DNA from: Flavobacteriales bacterium
GTDB lineage: Bacteria > Bacteroidota > Bacteroidia > Flavobacteriales > Flavobacteriaceae
Assembly (NCBI GenBank): GCA_018335925.1
Contig: JAGXRF010000076.1
Span: 43,532-107,531 of the forward strand
Reading direction: 5' to 3'
Length of the DNA stretch: 64,000 nucleotides
Below are positions 9,164 through 18,434 of this stretch, piece by piece; positions within the stretch are counted from its first letter, which is position 1, and every line of letters begins with the position of its first letter. The notes beneath the pieces are model-generated. The model searched no databases. It saw only the letters and a list, made by a program, of their open reading frames with translations, and was not told the DNA's origin. The position numbers were made by a program, and so were the translations under genes.

Positions 9164-9190
9164 AAACCTTGAAGGGTGGCTTCAAGGTTT
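9164..9190. terminator. Bidirectional terminator
   Basis: An 11-bp perfect stem (AAACCTTGAAG / CTTCAAGGTTT) with a GGTGG loop just after the Lrp-type gene and before the convergent Zn-protease gene. A- and T-rich flanks allow it to work on both strands. Confidence 0.85.
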
Positions 9191-9215
9191 TGTATGATTT
9201 CAGATCGATAAAAAA

Positions 9216-9902
9216 TCAATCTCTTCTGCCTAAAATCAAATACGCGTAGTATACTAAAGTAGCCAAAGCTCCTAAAGCTGCAACCACATAGGTTCTGGCT
9301 GCCCATTTTAAAGAATCTTGTGTTCCTTCCATTTCTTGTTGGCCTAACATGCCTTTGGTTTTTAACCAAACTAATGCACGGTTACTGGCATCGTATTCAA
9401 CAGGAAGTGTAATGAATGAAAACAAAACTCCCAACGACATCAATCCTAAGCCTATCAAAGCAACAGTAAAACCAATATTAGAAGTTGCCATTAATACCAA
9501 ACCTCCAATAATTACCCATTGCGACATCCCGGAAGCAACGCTTACAACTGGAACTAATTTGGAACGCATGGTTAGCCATTGATACGCAGTAGCATGTTGT
9601 ACAGCGTGTCCAACTTCGTGAGCTGCTACTGCTGCTGCAGCCGCATTGCGTTGGTTGTATACTGCTTCACTTAAATTCACCGTTTTGTCAACCGGATTGT
9701 AGTGATCGGTTAATCTACCTGGGGTAGAAATCACTTTCACATCATAAATGCCGTGATCCTCCAACATCTTTTGTGCAATTTCTGCACCACTCATCCCATT
9801 TCGTAAATGTACTTTGCTGTAGTGTTCAAATTTGCTTTTTAAGCGTGAACTAACCAACCAGCTTACTAGGGCAATGACACCCATTAAAATATAAAATTCC
9901 AT
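9216..9902 (-). CDS. YugP-like membrane zinc metallopeptidase
   Basis: A 228-residue membrane protein of the neutral Zn-peptidase (YugP/Zn_peptidase_2) family. It has an N-terminal transmembrane helix, the zinc motif HEVGH at residues 95-99 inside AAHEVGHAVQHA, and three further hydrophobic segments between about 115 and 220. The segment PGRLTDHYNPVDKTVNLSE upstream of the motif is typical of the family. The physiological substrate is not known. It converges with the Lrp-type gene. Confidence 0.9.
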   Translation of the reverse strand: MEFYILMGVIALVSWLVSSRLKSKFEHYSKVHLRNGMSGAEIAQKMLEDHGIYDVKVISTPGRLTDHYNPVDKTVNLSEAVYNQRNAAAAAVAAHEVGHAVQHATAYQWLTMRSKLVPVVSVASGMSQWVIIGGLVLMATSNIGFTVALIGLGLMSLGVLFSFITLPVEYDASNRALVWLKTKGMLGQQEMEGTQDSLKWAARTYVVAALGALATLVYYAYLILGRRD

Positions 9903-9959
9903 TTCTTTCTATTTTTTGTAATATTAATCAAAAGTTACACCAAAAACAAACAACTGACA

Positions 9960-10640
9960 TTATAGCATGATGCCAAATAGCCATCTGCCTTGACCTTGTT
10001 CTTGTACGGTATTGGTAATGCTTGCAAAATCAGATTTCCATCTACCTCTGGTGATTCCATATTCGTATGCAATGTTAAATCGAATCGATTTTTTTGGATC
10101 TTTTCCAAAACCAAAAGAAATATTTGGACCGGCAGACCACAATTGATTTCGCAAACGCAAATAGCCGCTGTTGTTTTCCGGAACCAAATCATTCATGTCA
10201 ATTACGTTGGATTTGCTGTATAAATTAAGCTCGTTAAATCCATAACTGGTTTGTAAACCAGCAGTTAAGTGAAAGTTTTTGGTGTTCACCACAAACCGAT
10301 TCACTCTTAATCGCACATTAAAATTTTGCAATTTGTTTTCGTGCTGGTTGGTTTCTTTGGAATTTTGGAACCAACCGAATTCTGTATCAATGGTGTATTT
10401 TTCTCCGGTATAACGCCATCCTAAGAAAAATTCAACTCCTACATTATTTACTTCTGGTAAGTTGGCAGCAGCCAAATTATCGTTGATTTTCCATCGGTCA
10501 AAAACATTGGTTTGTAATCCGATAGACATTCTGATATTTTCGGTTGTTTTCATCGAATCTCCCGTAAATGGAACCGTTTCTTCTTGAGAAAATGCGAAAG
10601 AACCAATCAACAAAGCGAGTAACCAAAGTCTTTTTGTCAT
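9960..10640 (-). CDS. Predicted outer-membrane beta-barrel protein
   Basis: A 226-residue exported protein. Residues 1-18 form a signal peptide ([18 protein letters not shown] followed by QEE). The remainder alternates aromatic and polar residues in many short strands (for example [21 protein letters not shown] split by turns), which suggests a barrel of about ten strands. I do not recognise a named family or function. It is followed on the same strand by no close gene, and another barrel-like gene lies 84 bp upstream. Confidence 0.65.
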
Positions 10641-10724
10641 GTTACAATAGTTTTTAAGTTTAAAATATAAAGGTAATTCAAGTTTTTTGGTTAAAAGAAA
10701 TGCTTAACGAAATTTTATTGCTGT

Positions 10725-11342
10725 TTAATCCCATAAGCCTTTGATGGTAACACCTGTGCCAAACCAAAAGTTTTCTGCTTCCTGACGATAACTAAAATTA
10801 GAGTTTCCAAATGCTTTTCTATACTTTAATTGGGTCGTCCAGTACACCGGATGTTTTGCATCGGGTTTGGTTAATAATATTTTTGCAGTAACACCAGGTT
10901 CTAACACAAAATAATAGTCTATAGCAATAGGTGTGTCATCTACAAAAAATCCCCCAACGATGCCTTCATTTAACTGCACCGACATGAGCCCAGAATGTAG
11001 GTTTACCCCAAGTTCCCATCGTTTGGTTTGGGCAATTTTCAATTCATTGATCCATCCTACTTGTACCATGCTTAACATAGGGTTTGGTAATCCAAATCCG
11101 AAATCGTTAAAACTACTACCCCAAGCAAATCCAGCTAAAATTCCGGATGATAGTTTTTCGCTTAACGGATATTTGGCTTCTACCTGAATGCCGTATAAGG
11201 TTTCATGGTATAAACGAGTTTGTCCTAATAAAAAATCTGCGGCAATTTCTCTTTCCGTATTTTGACTAAAATAGTTTTCTGCATCTTGTCCGAAGGATTG
11301 GGTGGTAATACAAAGCAAAAGGATTAAATAAAAATACCTCAT
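10725..11342 (-). CDS. Predicted outer-membrane protein
   Basis: A 205-residue exported protein of unknown function. I moved the start to ATG 11342, because this places the signal peptide (MRYFYLILLLCITTQSFGQ, cut before DAEN) at the N-terminus; a longer frame starts 11 codons earlier. The mature part has alternating strand patterns and ends with FWFGTGVTIKGLWD, consistent with a small barrel. A TAACTTTG promoter core overlaps the leuS stop codon at 11384-11391 on the minus strand, so it may have its own promoter inside the end of leuS. Confidence 0.6.
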   Translation of the reverse strand: MRYFYLILLLCITTQSFGQDAENYFSQNTEREIAADFLLGQTRLYHETLYGIQVEAKYPLSEKLSSGILAGFAWGSSFNDFGFGLPNPMLSMVQVGWINELKIAQTKRWELGVNLHSGLMSVQLNEGIVGGFFVDDTPIAIDYYFVLEPGVTAKILLTKPDAKHPVYWTTQLKYRKAFGNSNFSYRQEAENFWFGTGVTIKGLWD

Positions 11343-11388
11343 AAACAAACTGTTTGATGAGGTATTTGTATCCAAAATAGTGCCAAAG

Positions 11389-14259
11389 TTACATCACAAT
11401 ATTGATGATTTTACCCGGAACTATGATTGTTTTTTTAGGGGTGTTTCCTTGCAAATAATTTTGGGTGCGTTCGTCTTGCATTACGATGGTTTCTATCTGT
11501 GCAGCAGTTAAATCTAATGGCAAGTTAAGGGTAAAACGCATTTTTCCGTTAAATGAAACCGGGTACTCTTTGGTTGATTCTACCAAATATTTCTCCTCAA
11601 ATTTTGGAAATGGTGCAAATGCTACGGAAGTAGAATGACCTAATTTTTCCCACAATTCTTCAGCAATATGCGGAGCATATGGAGAAATTAAAATTGCCAA
11701 AGGTTCCAATATAGCTCGATGACGACATTTTTGTTGGCTTAACTCATTCACACAAATCATGAATTGCGAAACCGAAGTGTTGAAGGAGAAATTCTCAATG
11801 TCTTCGGTCACTTTTTTAATGGTTTTGTGCAAGCTTTTGTACATTTCTGCGGTAGGCTCATCATTGGAGATGTTTAAACCATTATCATCAAAATACAATC
11901 GCCATAGTTTTTTCAAGAAGCCAAATACTCCAGTAATCCCAGCGGTATTCCATGGTTTGGCTTGCTCCAGAGGCCCTAAAAACATTTCGTACAATCGCAA
12001 GGTATCTGCTCCATATTCGTTGCAAATATCATCCGGATTTACCACGTTGTATTTGGATTTCGACATTTTTTCGACTTCTCGGCCTACGATGAATTTGTTG
12101 ACAGCTCTCGAGCTGTCATCTTCAGAATTTTCATAAATAAATTCTACATTTTTATAATCTACATACAACGGGTGATTTCTGAATTTTTCGATATCTAATT
12201 CGTTGGTAATGTCATTGATACAGGATAAATCTACGTGGATAGGTTGCGTTTTGTAATTGGAAATTTGTCCTTTTGAAATGATTTTTTTGGAATCTTCTGT
12301 ACGGTATACAAAAGCACTCATTCCTAAAATCATCCCTTGATTGATCAACTTTTTGAAAGGTTCTTCCGTGGGAGCCAATCCTTTGTCTTTTAAAAATTTA
12401 TTCCAAAAACGGGCATACAATAAGTGACCGGTTGCGTGTTCGCTTCCTCCAATGTATAGGTCTACACTTTCCCAAAAGTTTAAAGCTTCCTTTCCAACAA
12501 ATTCTTGTTCATTAGTTGCATCCATATAACGCATCCAATACCAAGAGGAGCCAGCCCAACCAGGCATGGTATTTAGTTCCAATGGAAAAATTTTTACGTT
12601 ATCTATCAACTCACAACTCACAACTCCCGACTTTTCAACGTCCCATGCCCAAACAGTTGCGTTTCCTAAAGGTGGTTGTCCGTCTTCCGTTGGGAGGTAT
12701 TTTTCCACTTCCGGCAATTCCAAAGGCAAACATTCGGTTGGAATAGGGTAGGGTACTCCGTTTTTATAGTACATCGGAATGGGTTCTCCCCAATATCTTT
12801 GTCGGGAAAAAACCGCATCTCGCAAACGATAATTTACTTTTGCTTTACCGGCTTCTACGTCTTCTAATGCTTCAATCACTTTTTTGGTAGCTTCCTTATA
12901 ACTTAAACCATTCAAGAAGTCTGAGTTTATCAATTCAAATCCATCTTTTGAAGTAAAAGCAGCTCCAGAAATGTCTAGGTTAAAAATATTTTTAATTTCA
13001 GGCATCCCTTTAGTTCCTTTAAAGAAATTTGCAAACGCATAATCTCTTTCATCTCCACAGGGTACTGCCATCACTGCTCCGGTACCATAACCAGCCAACA
13101 CATAATCCCCAATCCAAATCGGAATAGGTTCCTTGGTAAGAGGATGTTCTGCATAAGCTCCGGTAAACACACCCGAGATGGTTTTTACATCTGCCATTCG
13201 CTCTCTTTCCGATCTTTTAGAGGTAGCTTCTATATAAGCCTCTACAGCTTCCTTTTGCTCAGGAGCAGTAATTTGGGTCACCAATTCGTGCTCAGGAGCC
13301 AAGGTTAAAAAAGTTACCCCAAAAATAGTGTCAGGACGGGTGGTGAAAACCTCAACTTTAAACTTGAAACCTGAAACTTTGAACTTTACGGATGCCCCCA
13401 CACTCTTCCCAATCCAGTTTCGTTGCGATTCTTTGATTGATTCGCTCCAATCAATCGTGTCTAAACCTTGCAAAAGTCTTTCGGAGTAAGCAGTAATTCG
13501 CATACTCCATTGGGTCATTTTTTTTCTTACCACCGGATGTCCTCCTCTTTCTGAAACACCATTGATGATTTCGTCATTTGCCAATACTGTTCCTAAAGCC
13601 GGACACCAGTTTACTTCGGTTTCTGCCAAATAGGTCAAGCGATATTGCAACAATATTTTTTGTTGTTTTTCTTCTGAAAAAGAATGCCACTCTTCTGCAG
13701 TAAAAGTTTCTACATTTTCATCGCAAACTGCATGTATTTTGGTGTTCCCGTTTTGTTGAAATTCTTTTACCAAAGTTTCGATACTTTCGGCTTTATCGGT
13801 AGCAAGGTTGTACCATGATTCAAATAATTGGATAAAAATCCATTGGGTCCAACGGTAATAGTCGGGGTTAGAGGTGCGAACTTCTCTGCTCCAATCAAAC
13901 GAAAAACCAATTTTATCTAATTGCTCTCTGTAACGAGCAATGTTTGCTTTGGTAGTTTTTTCCGGATGCTGCCCGGTTTGTATGGCATACTGCTCAGCCG
14001 GAAGTCCGAAAGAGTCGTATCCCATTGGGTGTAAAACTTCAAAGCCTTGGTGACGCTTGTATCGGGCTACTATATCCGAAGCAATGTATCCTAATGGATG
14101 CCCTACGTGTAGTCCTGCTCCACTTGGATACGGAAACATGTCCAACACATAATATTTTGGCTTTCCTGAATTTTCAGGAAGATTAGTCGCTTTAAAAGTT
14201 TGGTTTTCTTTCCAATATTGTTGCCATTTGGCTTCTATAGAATTGGCTTCGTACTTCAT
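11389..14259 (-). CDS. leuS: Leucyl-tRNA synthetase
   Basis: Charges tRNA-Leu. I start at ATG 14259 (MKYEANSIEAKWQQYW), giving 956 residues; a longer frame adds 23 residues without similarity to the family. Visible motifs are HVGH within FPYPSGAGLHVGHPLGY (42-58), the CP1 editing domain with TTRPD (306-310) and MAVPCGDERDYAFA, LNTMPGWAGSSWYW and the KMSKS loop. Residues about 150-205 are the extra segment usual in Bacteroidota enzymes. Two stretches are encoded by DNA resembling dispersed short repeats: residues 292-304 (KFKVSGFKFKVEV) just before TTRPD, and about 543-551 (SGVVSCEL). The enzyme must be essential, so these segments are evidently tolerated. Confidence 0.96.
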   Translation of the reverse strand: MKYEANSIEAKWQQYWKENQTFKATNLPENSGKPKYYVLDMFPYPSGAGLHVGHPLGYIASDIVARYKRHQGFEVLHPMGYDSFGLPAEQYAIQTGQHPEKTTKANIARYREQLDKIGFSFDWSREVRTSNPDYYRWTQWIFIQLFESWYNLATDKAESIETLVKEFQQNGNTKIHAVCDENVETFTAEEWHSFSEEKQQKILLQYRLTYLAETEVNWCPALGTVLANDEIINGVSERGGHPVVRKKMTQWSMRITAYSERLLQGLDTIDWSESIKESQRNWIGKSVGASVKFKVSGFKFKVEVFTTRPDTIFGVTFLTLAPEHELVTQITAPEQKEAVEAYIEATSKRSERERMADVKTISGVFTGAYAEHPLTKEPIPIWIGDYVLAGYGTGAVMAVPCGDERDYAFANFFKGTKGMPEIKNIFNLDISGAAFTSKDGFELINSDFLNGLSYKEATKKVIEALEDVEAGKAKVNYRLRDAVFSRQRYWGEPIPMYYKNGVPYPIPTECLPLELPEVEKYLPTEDGQPPLGNATVWAWDVEKSGVVSCELIDNVKIFPLELNTMPGWAGSSWYWMRYMDATNEQEFVGKEALNFWESVDLYIGGSEHATGHLLYARFWNKFLKDKGLAPTEEPFKKLINQGMILGMSAFVYRTEDSKKIISKGQISNYKTQPIHVDLSCINDITNELDIEKFRNHPLYVDYKNVEFIYENSEDDSSRAVNKFIVGREVEKMSKSKYNVVNPDDICNEYGADTLRLYEMFLGPLEQAKPWNTAGITGVFGFLKKLWRLYFDDNGLNISNDEPTAEMYKSLHKTIKKVTEDIENFSFNTSVSQFMICVNELSQQKCRHRAILEPLAILISPYAPHIAEELWEKLGHSTSVAFAPFPKFEEKYLVESTKEYPVSFNGKMRFTLNLPLDLTAAQIETIVMQDERTQNYLQGNTPKKTIIVPGKIINIVM

Positions 14260-14420
14260 ATTTTTTTCAAAATTCCTGTGGTTATCAAAAGGTAATTTGC
14301 GAGCACAAAAGTAGTAATTTTTACCCAACAGATATTTGTAGAGATAGGATTCCTAGTATTTAAATGAAGCTTGGGTTTGCATAACATTTGCCCTTTACCC
14401 TTTTAAATAAAATAGTTTCT

Positions 14421-14428
14421 TATTTTTG
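14421..14428 (+). promoter_or_regulatory. -7 promoter element for ftsX
   Basis: TATTTTTG fits TAnnTTTG and lies 20 bp before the ftsX start, in the gap between the divergent leuS and ftsX genes. No well-spaced -33 box was found. Confidence 0.4.
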
Positions 14429-14448
14429 TGACAAATTAAGCATTACGT

Positions 14449-15324
14449 ATGTCCGGATCATTTGAAAAATATCAAAAACGAAGATTAATTAGTTCTTACT
14501 TTTCCGTAGTGATTAGTGTGGCATTGGTATTGTTTTTATTGGGCTTCTTAGGAGTTTTTATGATCCAATCTAAAAAGTTGATTGCTAATTTTAAAGAACA
14601 AGTGCCTGTTACAGTTTTTTTAAATAAAGAAGTAACCAAAGCGGAAATCCAAGAGTTGGACAAATATCTTTCGGTAAAAAAATATATCAAAAAAAGAGAA
14701 TATGTTTCTGCAGAAACCGCTGCATCGAAACATACAGATATTGTTGGTGAAGATTTTATGGAGTTTTTGGGTTTTAATCCTCTCGAAGATTCTTTTGATA
14801 TCGAATTGCAAGCAGATTATGTGCAAATGGATAGCATTTATAAAATAGAGAAAGAGCTTAAAAGTTTTTCTTTTGTTTCGGATGTTTTTTACGATAAAAA
14901 TTTGGTAGATTTAGTTCATGAAAATATTCAGAAAATTACCTTTTGGATGTTGGTTTTGGCAGGAATTTTAACCGTGGTAGCCATACTTTTGATCAATAGT
15001 TCGATGCGATTGAGTATTTATGCCAACCGGTTTATCATCAAAACCATGCAAATGGTTGGAGCTACCAAGTCGTTTATCCGAAAGCCATTTATTTGGAAAA
15101 ACATTCGATTGGGAATTGCAGGAGCATTATTGGCTATTTTAAGTTTGACCTTATTGTTGTTTTACTTAAACGAAGAGTTTCCGGAGTTGGAGTTGTTGCA
15201 AGACCCTTTAATGATTGGGTTGGTAATGGTAGGTGTTTTGGTTGTAGGAATTTTAATTGCTTGGATCAGTACTTTTTTTGCAACCCAACGTTATTTAAAT
15301 TTAAAAACAGACGATTTATATTAG
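14449..15324 (+). CDS. ftsX: Cell-division permease-like protein FtsX
   Basis: A 291-residue inner-membrane protein that works with the ATPase FtsE to control peptidoglycan hydrolases at division. One transmembrane helix (about 20-43) is followed by a large external domain (about 45-165) and three C-terminal helices (about 170-190, 220-240, 255-280), the standard FtsX layout. MRLSIYANRFIIKTMQMVGAT is the conserved block after the second helix. It starts a plus-strand cluster ftsX-DUF3098-uppP-truB with 1-4 bp spacing or overlap. ftsE is not in the window. Confidence 0.92.
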   Translation: MSGSFEKYQKRRLISSYFSVVISVALVLFLLGFLGVFMIQSKKLIANFKEQVPVTVFLNKEVTKAEIQELDKYLSVKKYIKKREYVSAETAASKHTDIVGEDFMEFLGFNPLEDSFDIELQADYVQMDSIYKIEKELKSFSFVSDVFYDKNLVDLVHENIQKITFWMLVLAGILTVVAILLINSSMRLSIYANRFIIKTMQMVGATKSFIRKPFIWKNIRLGIAGALLAILSLTLLLFYLNEEFPELELLQDPLMIGLVMVGVLVVGILIAWISTFFATQRYLNLKTDDLY

Positions 15325-15325
15325 T

Positions 15326-15568
15326 ATGAGTAAAGAAAACCAACCGGAATTTTTGTTCGATAAAAAGAATTATCGCTTACTATTGGCAGGTATTGCCACT
15401 ATTTTTATTGGATTTGTGTTGATGAGTGGAGGAGGAAGTCCAAATCCGGAAGAATTTAGTGAAGCAATATTTAGTTTTCGCAGAATTCGTTTGGCACCAA
15501 CTGTAGTATTACTTGGTTTTGGAATAGTGTTTTTTGCTATTTTTTACCAACCTAAAAGCAAGGCATGA
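15326..15568 (+). CDS. DUF3098 small membrane protein
   Basis: An 80-residue protein with two transmembrane segments and the family pattern [12 protein letters not shown]...[20 protein letters not shown], then [17 protein letters not shown]3098 proteins occur in Bacteroidota and are regularly placed next to ftsX and uppP, as here (1 bp after ftsX, 4 bp overlap with uppP). The function is unknown; the context points to the cell envelope or division. Confidence 0.88.
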   Translation: MSKENQPEFLFDKKNYRLLLAGIATIFIGFVLMSGGGSPNPEEFSEAIFSFRRIRLAPTVVLLGFGIVFFAIFYQPKSKA

Positions 15569-16350
15569 ATTTATTAGAAGCCATTGTATTGGCCATCATC
15601 GAAGGGATTACGGAGTTTTTACCGGTATCTTCTACCGGGCACATGATCATAGCTTCGTCTTTTTTCGGGATAGCCCAAGAAGATTTCACCAAGTTATTTA
15701 CTATCGTTATCCAATTAGGTACCATATTGTCGGTAGTGGTGTTGTATTGGAAACGGTTTTTTCAGAGCATCGATTTTTACTTTAAGTTATTGGTGGGTTT
15801 TATTCCTGCCGTAGTGTTAGGATTGTTGCTGTCTGACTGGATTGACAGTTTGCTCGAAAACCCAATTACTGTGGCCATTTCTTTGGTAATTGGAGGATTT
15901 ATTTTATTAAAAGTAGATGATTGGTTTAACGATGGCACACAAACAGAAATTAGTTATCTCACTGCTTTTAAAATAGGACTATTTCAGTGTTTGGCAATGA
16001 TTCCTGGAGTTTCACGAAGTGGAGCAAGTATCGTTGGAGGGATGACACAAAAGTTAAGCAGGACCGTGGCTGCAGAATTCTCTTTCTTTTTGGCTTTGCC
16101 AACCATGTTAGGAGCAACGGCTAAAAAATCCTACGATTTTTACCAAGCTGGTATGGTGTTAACCAATGAGCAAATACAATTATTGGTGGTAGGTAATGTG
16201 GTGGGCTTTGTGGTGGCCATGATAGCTATCAAAAGTTTTATCGGGTACTTAAGCAAGCATGGCTTTAAAGTGTTTGGTTACTACCGAATCATTGCCGGGA
16301 TTGCCATTTTACTCATACACTTTTTTGTGCAAAAACTAACCGTTATTTGA
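15565..16350 (+). CDS. uppP: Undecaprenyl-diphosphatase
   Basis: Dephosphorylates undecaprenyl diphosphate to recycle the lipid carrier for peptidoglycan and surface polysaccharides; it also gives bacitracin tolerance. The 261-residue protein is highly hydrophobic with about eight membrane segments. Both catalytic motifs are visible: [14 protein letters not shown] (residues 13-26) and [10 protein letters not shown]. Its start overlaps DUF3098 and its stop overlaps the truB start, so the genes are probably translated together. It could serve the capsule locus further along the window. Confidence 0.95.
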   Translation: MNLLEAIVLAIIEGITEFLPVSSTGHMIIASSFFGIAQEDFTKLFTIVIQLGTILSVVVLYWKRFFQSIDFYFKLLVGFIPAVVLGLLLSDWIDSLLENPITVAISLVIGGFILLKVDDWFNDGTQTEISYLTAFKIGLFQCLAMIPGVSRSGASIVGGMTQKLSRTVAAEFSFFLALPTMLGATAKKSYDFYQAGMVLTNEQIQLLVVGNVVGFVVAMIAIKSFIGYLSKHGFKVFGYYRIIAGIAILLIHFFVQKLTVI

Positions 16351-17036
16351 TGGAAGCAGCAGATTATTTGTCTGGGCAAACCATTTTGTTAGACAAACCT
16401 CTTACTTGGAGTTCCTTTCAGACAGTAAATAAATTAAAGTATGCTTTGAAGCGTAAAGATGTGTTGCTAAAAAACATCAAAGTGGGGCATGCCGGAACTT
16501 TAGACCCCTTGGCATCCGGATTGTTGATTGTTTGTGTAGGAAAAAATACCAAGAAAATTTCTGAATACCAAGGCTTGCCAAAAGAGTACACCGGTACCAT
16601 TCGCTTGGGAGCAACCACACCTTCTTATGATTTAGAAACTGCCATCCACCAAACTTTTCCAACAAATCATCTTACAGAGGCGTTGGTACAAGATGTCATT
16701 CCTCAGTTTTTAGGAGAAATCATGCAAAAGCCTCCTATTTTTTCTGCCATCAAAAAAGAAGGCAAACGTTTGTATGAGCATGCCCGGAACCAGGAAGAGG
16801 TTGAGATTTCAGCCCGACCAGTCACCATTCATGCCTTTGAAATTACTGCCTTTCGATTGCCGGAAATAGATTTCAGAATAGTGTGCAGCAAAGGCACTTA
16901 CATCCGAAGTATAGCCCATGATTTGGGAGAAGCATTAAAATGTGGGGGATATCTTACTGCTTTACGCAGGACTAAAATTGGAGATTTCTCTGTAGAAGAT
17001 GCTTGGCAAATTACCGATTTGGAGCAGTATTTGTGA
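16350..17036 (+). CDS. truB: tRNA pseudouridine-55 synthase
   Basis: Makes pseudouridine at position 55 of the T-loop in tRNAs. I start at ATG 16350, which overlaps the uppP stop (TGATG). The 228-residue length is that of the short TruB form without a C-terminal PUA domain. The N-terminal DKPLTWSSFQ and the catalytic block GHAGTLDPLASGLL (46-59, catalytic Asp52) are clear, and SKGTYIRSIAHDLGE is the second conserved block. Confidence 0.95.
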   Translation: MEAADYLSGQTILLDKPLTWSSFQTVNKLKYALKRKDVLLKNIKVGHAGTLDPLASGLLIVCVGKNTKKISEYQGLPKEYTGTIRLGATTPSYDLETAIHQTFPTNHLTEALVQDVIPQFLGEIMQKPPIFSAIKKEGKRLYEHARNQEEVEISARPVTIHAFEITAFRLPEIDFRIVCSKGTYIRSIAHDLGEALKCGGYLTALRRTKIGDFSVEDAWQITDLEQYL

Positions 17037-17154
17037 TACATTTGGAAGTAAAAATTATTCTTACATGTACTTTAAACAACCAAATTTTTTCTAAGATAAT
17101 TAAAGACTGAGAGGTAAAGAGTGGGGTCAATTAAGAATTTAAGAATTTAAAAGA

Positions 17155-17781
17155 ATGATAAAGAATTATATTTTACTTTTTCTCCTCTGCCTACAGCCAA
17201 TATCTGCTCAAAAAGAGGCAACTTTAAAGTCAGGGGATTTGTTGTTTATCACCATGGATTGTGGTCCATTATGTGAAGCCATCCATGCCGTTACCCAAGG
17301 ATGGAATCAGATGCCCATCAGTCACCTTGGTTTAGTGGTGGTAGAAAAAGAAAATATTTTTGTGATAGAAGCAGCCGGATCCGCAGTAAGAAAAGTCACT
17401 TTAGAGCAATTCAAACAAAGCACCAAAAAGCCTATTTTGGTGACTAGAGTTCGTATTAAATACCAAAAGAAAATTCCTGATGTTATTGTATTTGCCGAAC
17501 AACAAATAGGCGTGCCTTATGACGATGCTTTTTTGTTGAACAACCAAAAGTATTATTGTTCCGAATTAATTTATGACGCCTTTGCACATGCTTTTGGAGC
17601 TCCATTTTTTAGCATGCAACCCATGACTTTTAAGCAACCGGGTTCGGGAGATTTCTTTCCGGCTTGGATAGCCTATTATCAAGAACTTGGAATAGAAATT
17701 CCAGAAGGTGCTTTAGGTTGTAATCCAGCCAATTTTTCGCAATCAAAAAAATTAAAAAAAATAGGGTGGATTTATCCGTAA
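17155..17781 (+). CDS. YiiX/YebB-like NlpC/P60-type cysteine hydrolase
   Basis: A 208-residue exported protein. Residues 1-18 are a signal peptide. The body is a circularly permuted papain-like fold: SGDLLFI at the start, His57 in ISHLGLVV, and the catalytic Cys135 in YYCSELIYDA. Family members are thought to hydrolyse amide or ester bonds in peptides or lipids; the substrate here is unknown. It is separated from truB by 118 bp in which I see no feature, and is followed 17 bp later by the LysE-type gene. Confidence 0.85.
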   Translation: MIKNYILLFLLCLQPISAQKEATLKSGDLLFITMDCGPLCEAIHAVTQGWNQMPISHLGLVVVEKENIFVIEAAGSAVRKVTLEQFKQSTKKPILVTRVRIKYQKKIPDVIVFAEQQIGVPYDDAFLLNNQKYYCSELIYDAFAHAFGAPFFSMQPMTFKQPGSGDFFPAWIAYYQELGIEIPEGALGCNPANFSQSKKLKKIGWIYP

Positions 17782-17798
17782 ATGCCTATTTTTAACCA

Positions 17799-18431
17799 AT
17801 GAGTATTCTACAGGCATTTTTATTTGGCTATGCAGCCGCTTTTGTTGGCACCCTTCCTCCAGGATTGTTAAATATGACTGCGATTAAAATTTCCTATCGT
17901 GATAACAAAAATCGAGCATTGTGGTTTGCTTTTGGTGCTAGTACCGTGATTTTATTTCAAACTTTTATTGCAGTGGTTTTTGGTAGATACATTAGCAAGC
18001 GAGCCGATATTAGCGATGCCATACACGAAATTGGAATATTTATTTTTCTTGGCCTTACTATTTATTTCTTTTGGAGCAACCGCCAAAAAAAGAAACAAAA
18101 AAAAGGAAAAGAAGAAGTAAAAGTTCGCACCAAAAGTAGTCGGTTTATGATTGGGGCATTGCTTTCTGCTTTAAATTTATTCCCGATTCCATATTATGCA
18201 GTGGTAAGCTTAAGTTTGGCAACTTTAGGTTGGTTTTCGTTTGAAAACAGTTTTTTGGTGTCGTTTTCTATAGGAACAGCTTTGGCCGCTTTTAGTGTAT
18301 TTGTGTTATATGTGTGGGGATTTCCTACCAAAAAATCGGAAGATTCTTACTTGTTGCAAAACTTTAATAAAGTCCTCGGAATCATTACCGGAATCATTAC
18401 AGTTTTTGGCCTCATAAAATTGGTTTTTTAA
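17799..18431 (+). CDS. LysE-family exporter
   Basis: A 210-residue inner-membrane protein with six hydrophobic segments. The N-terminal GYAAAFVGTLPPGLLNMTAIKIS matches the LysE/RhtB translocator start, and a long basic cytosolic loop (NRQKKKQKKGKEEVKV) lies between segments three and four. Family members export amino acids or related small molecules; the substrate cannot be predicted. It is 3 bp before the alkyltransferase-like gene. Confidence 0.85.
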   Translation: MSILQAFLFGYAAAFVGTLPPGLLNMTAIKISYRDNKNRALWFAFGASTVILFQTFIAVVFGRYISKRADISDAIHEIGIFIFLGLTIYFFWSNRQKKKQKKGKEEVKVRTKSSRFMIGALLSALNLFPIPYYAVVSLSLATLGWFSFENSFLVSFSIGTALAAFSVFVLYVWGFPTKKSEDSYLLQNFNKVLGIITGIITVFGLIKLVF

Positions 18432-18434
18432 TTT

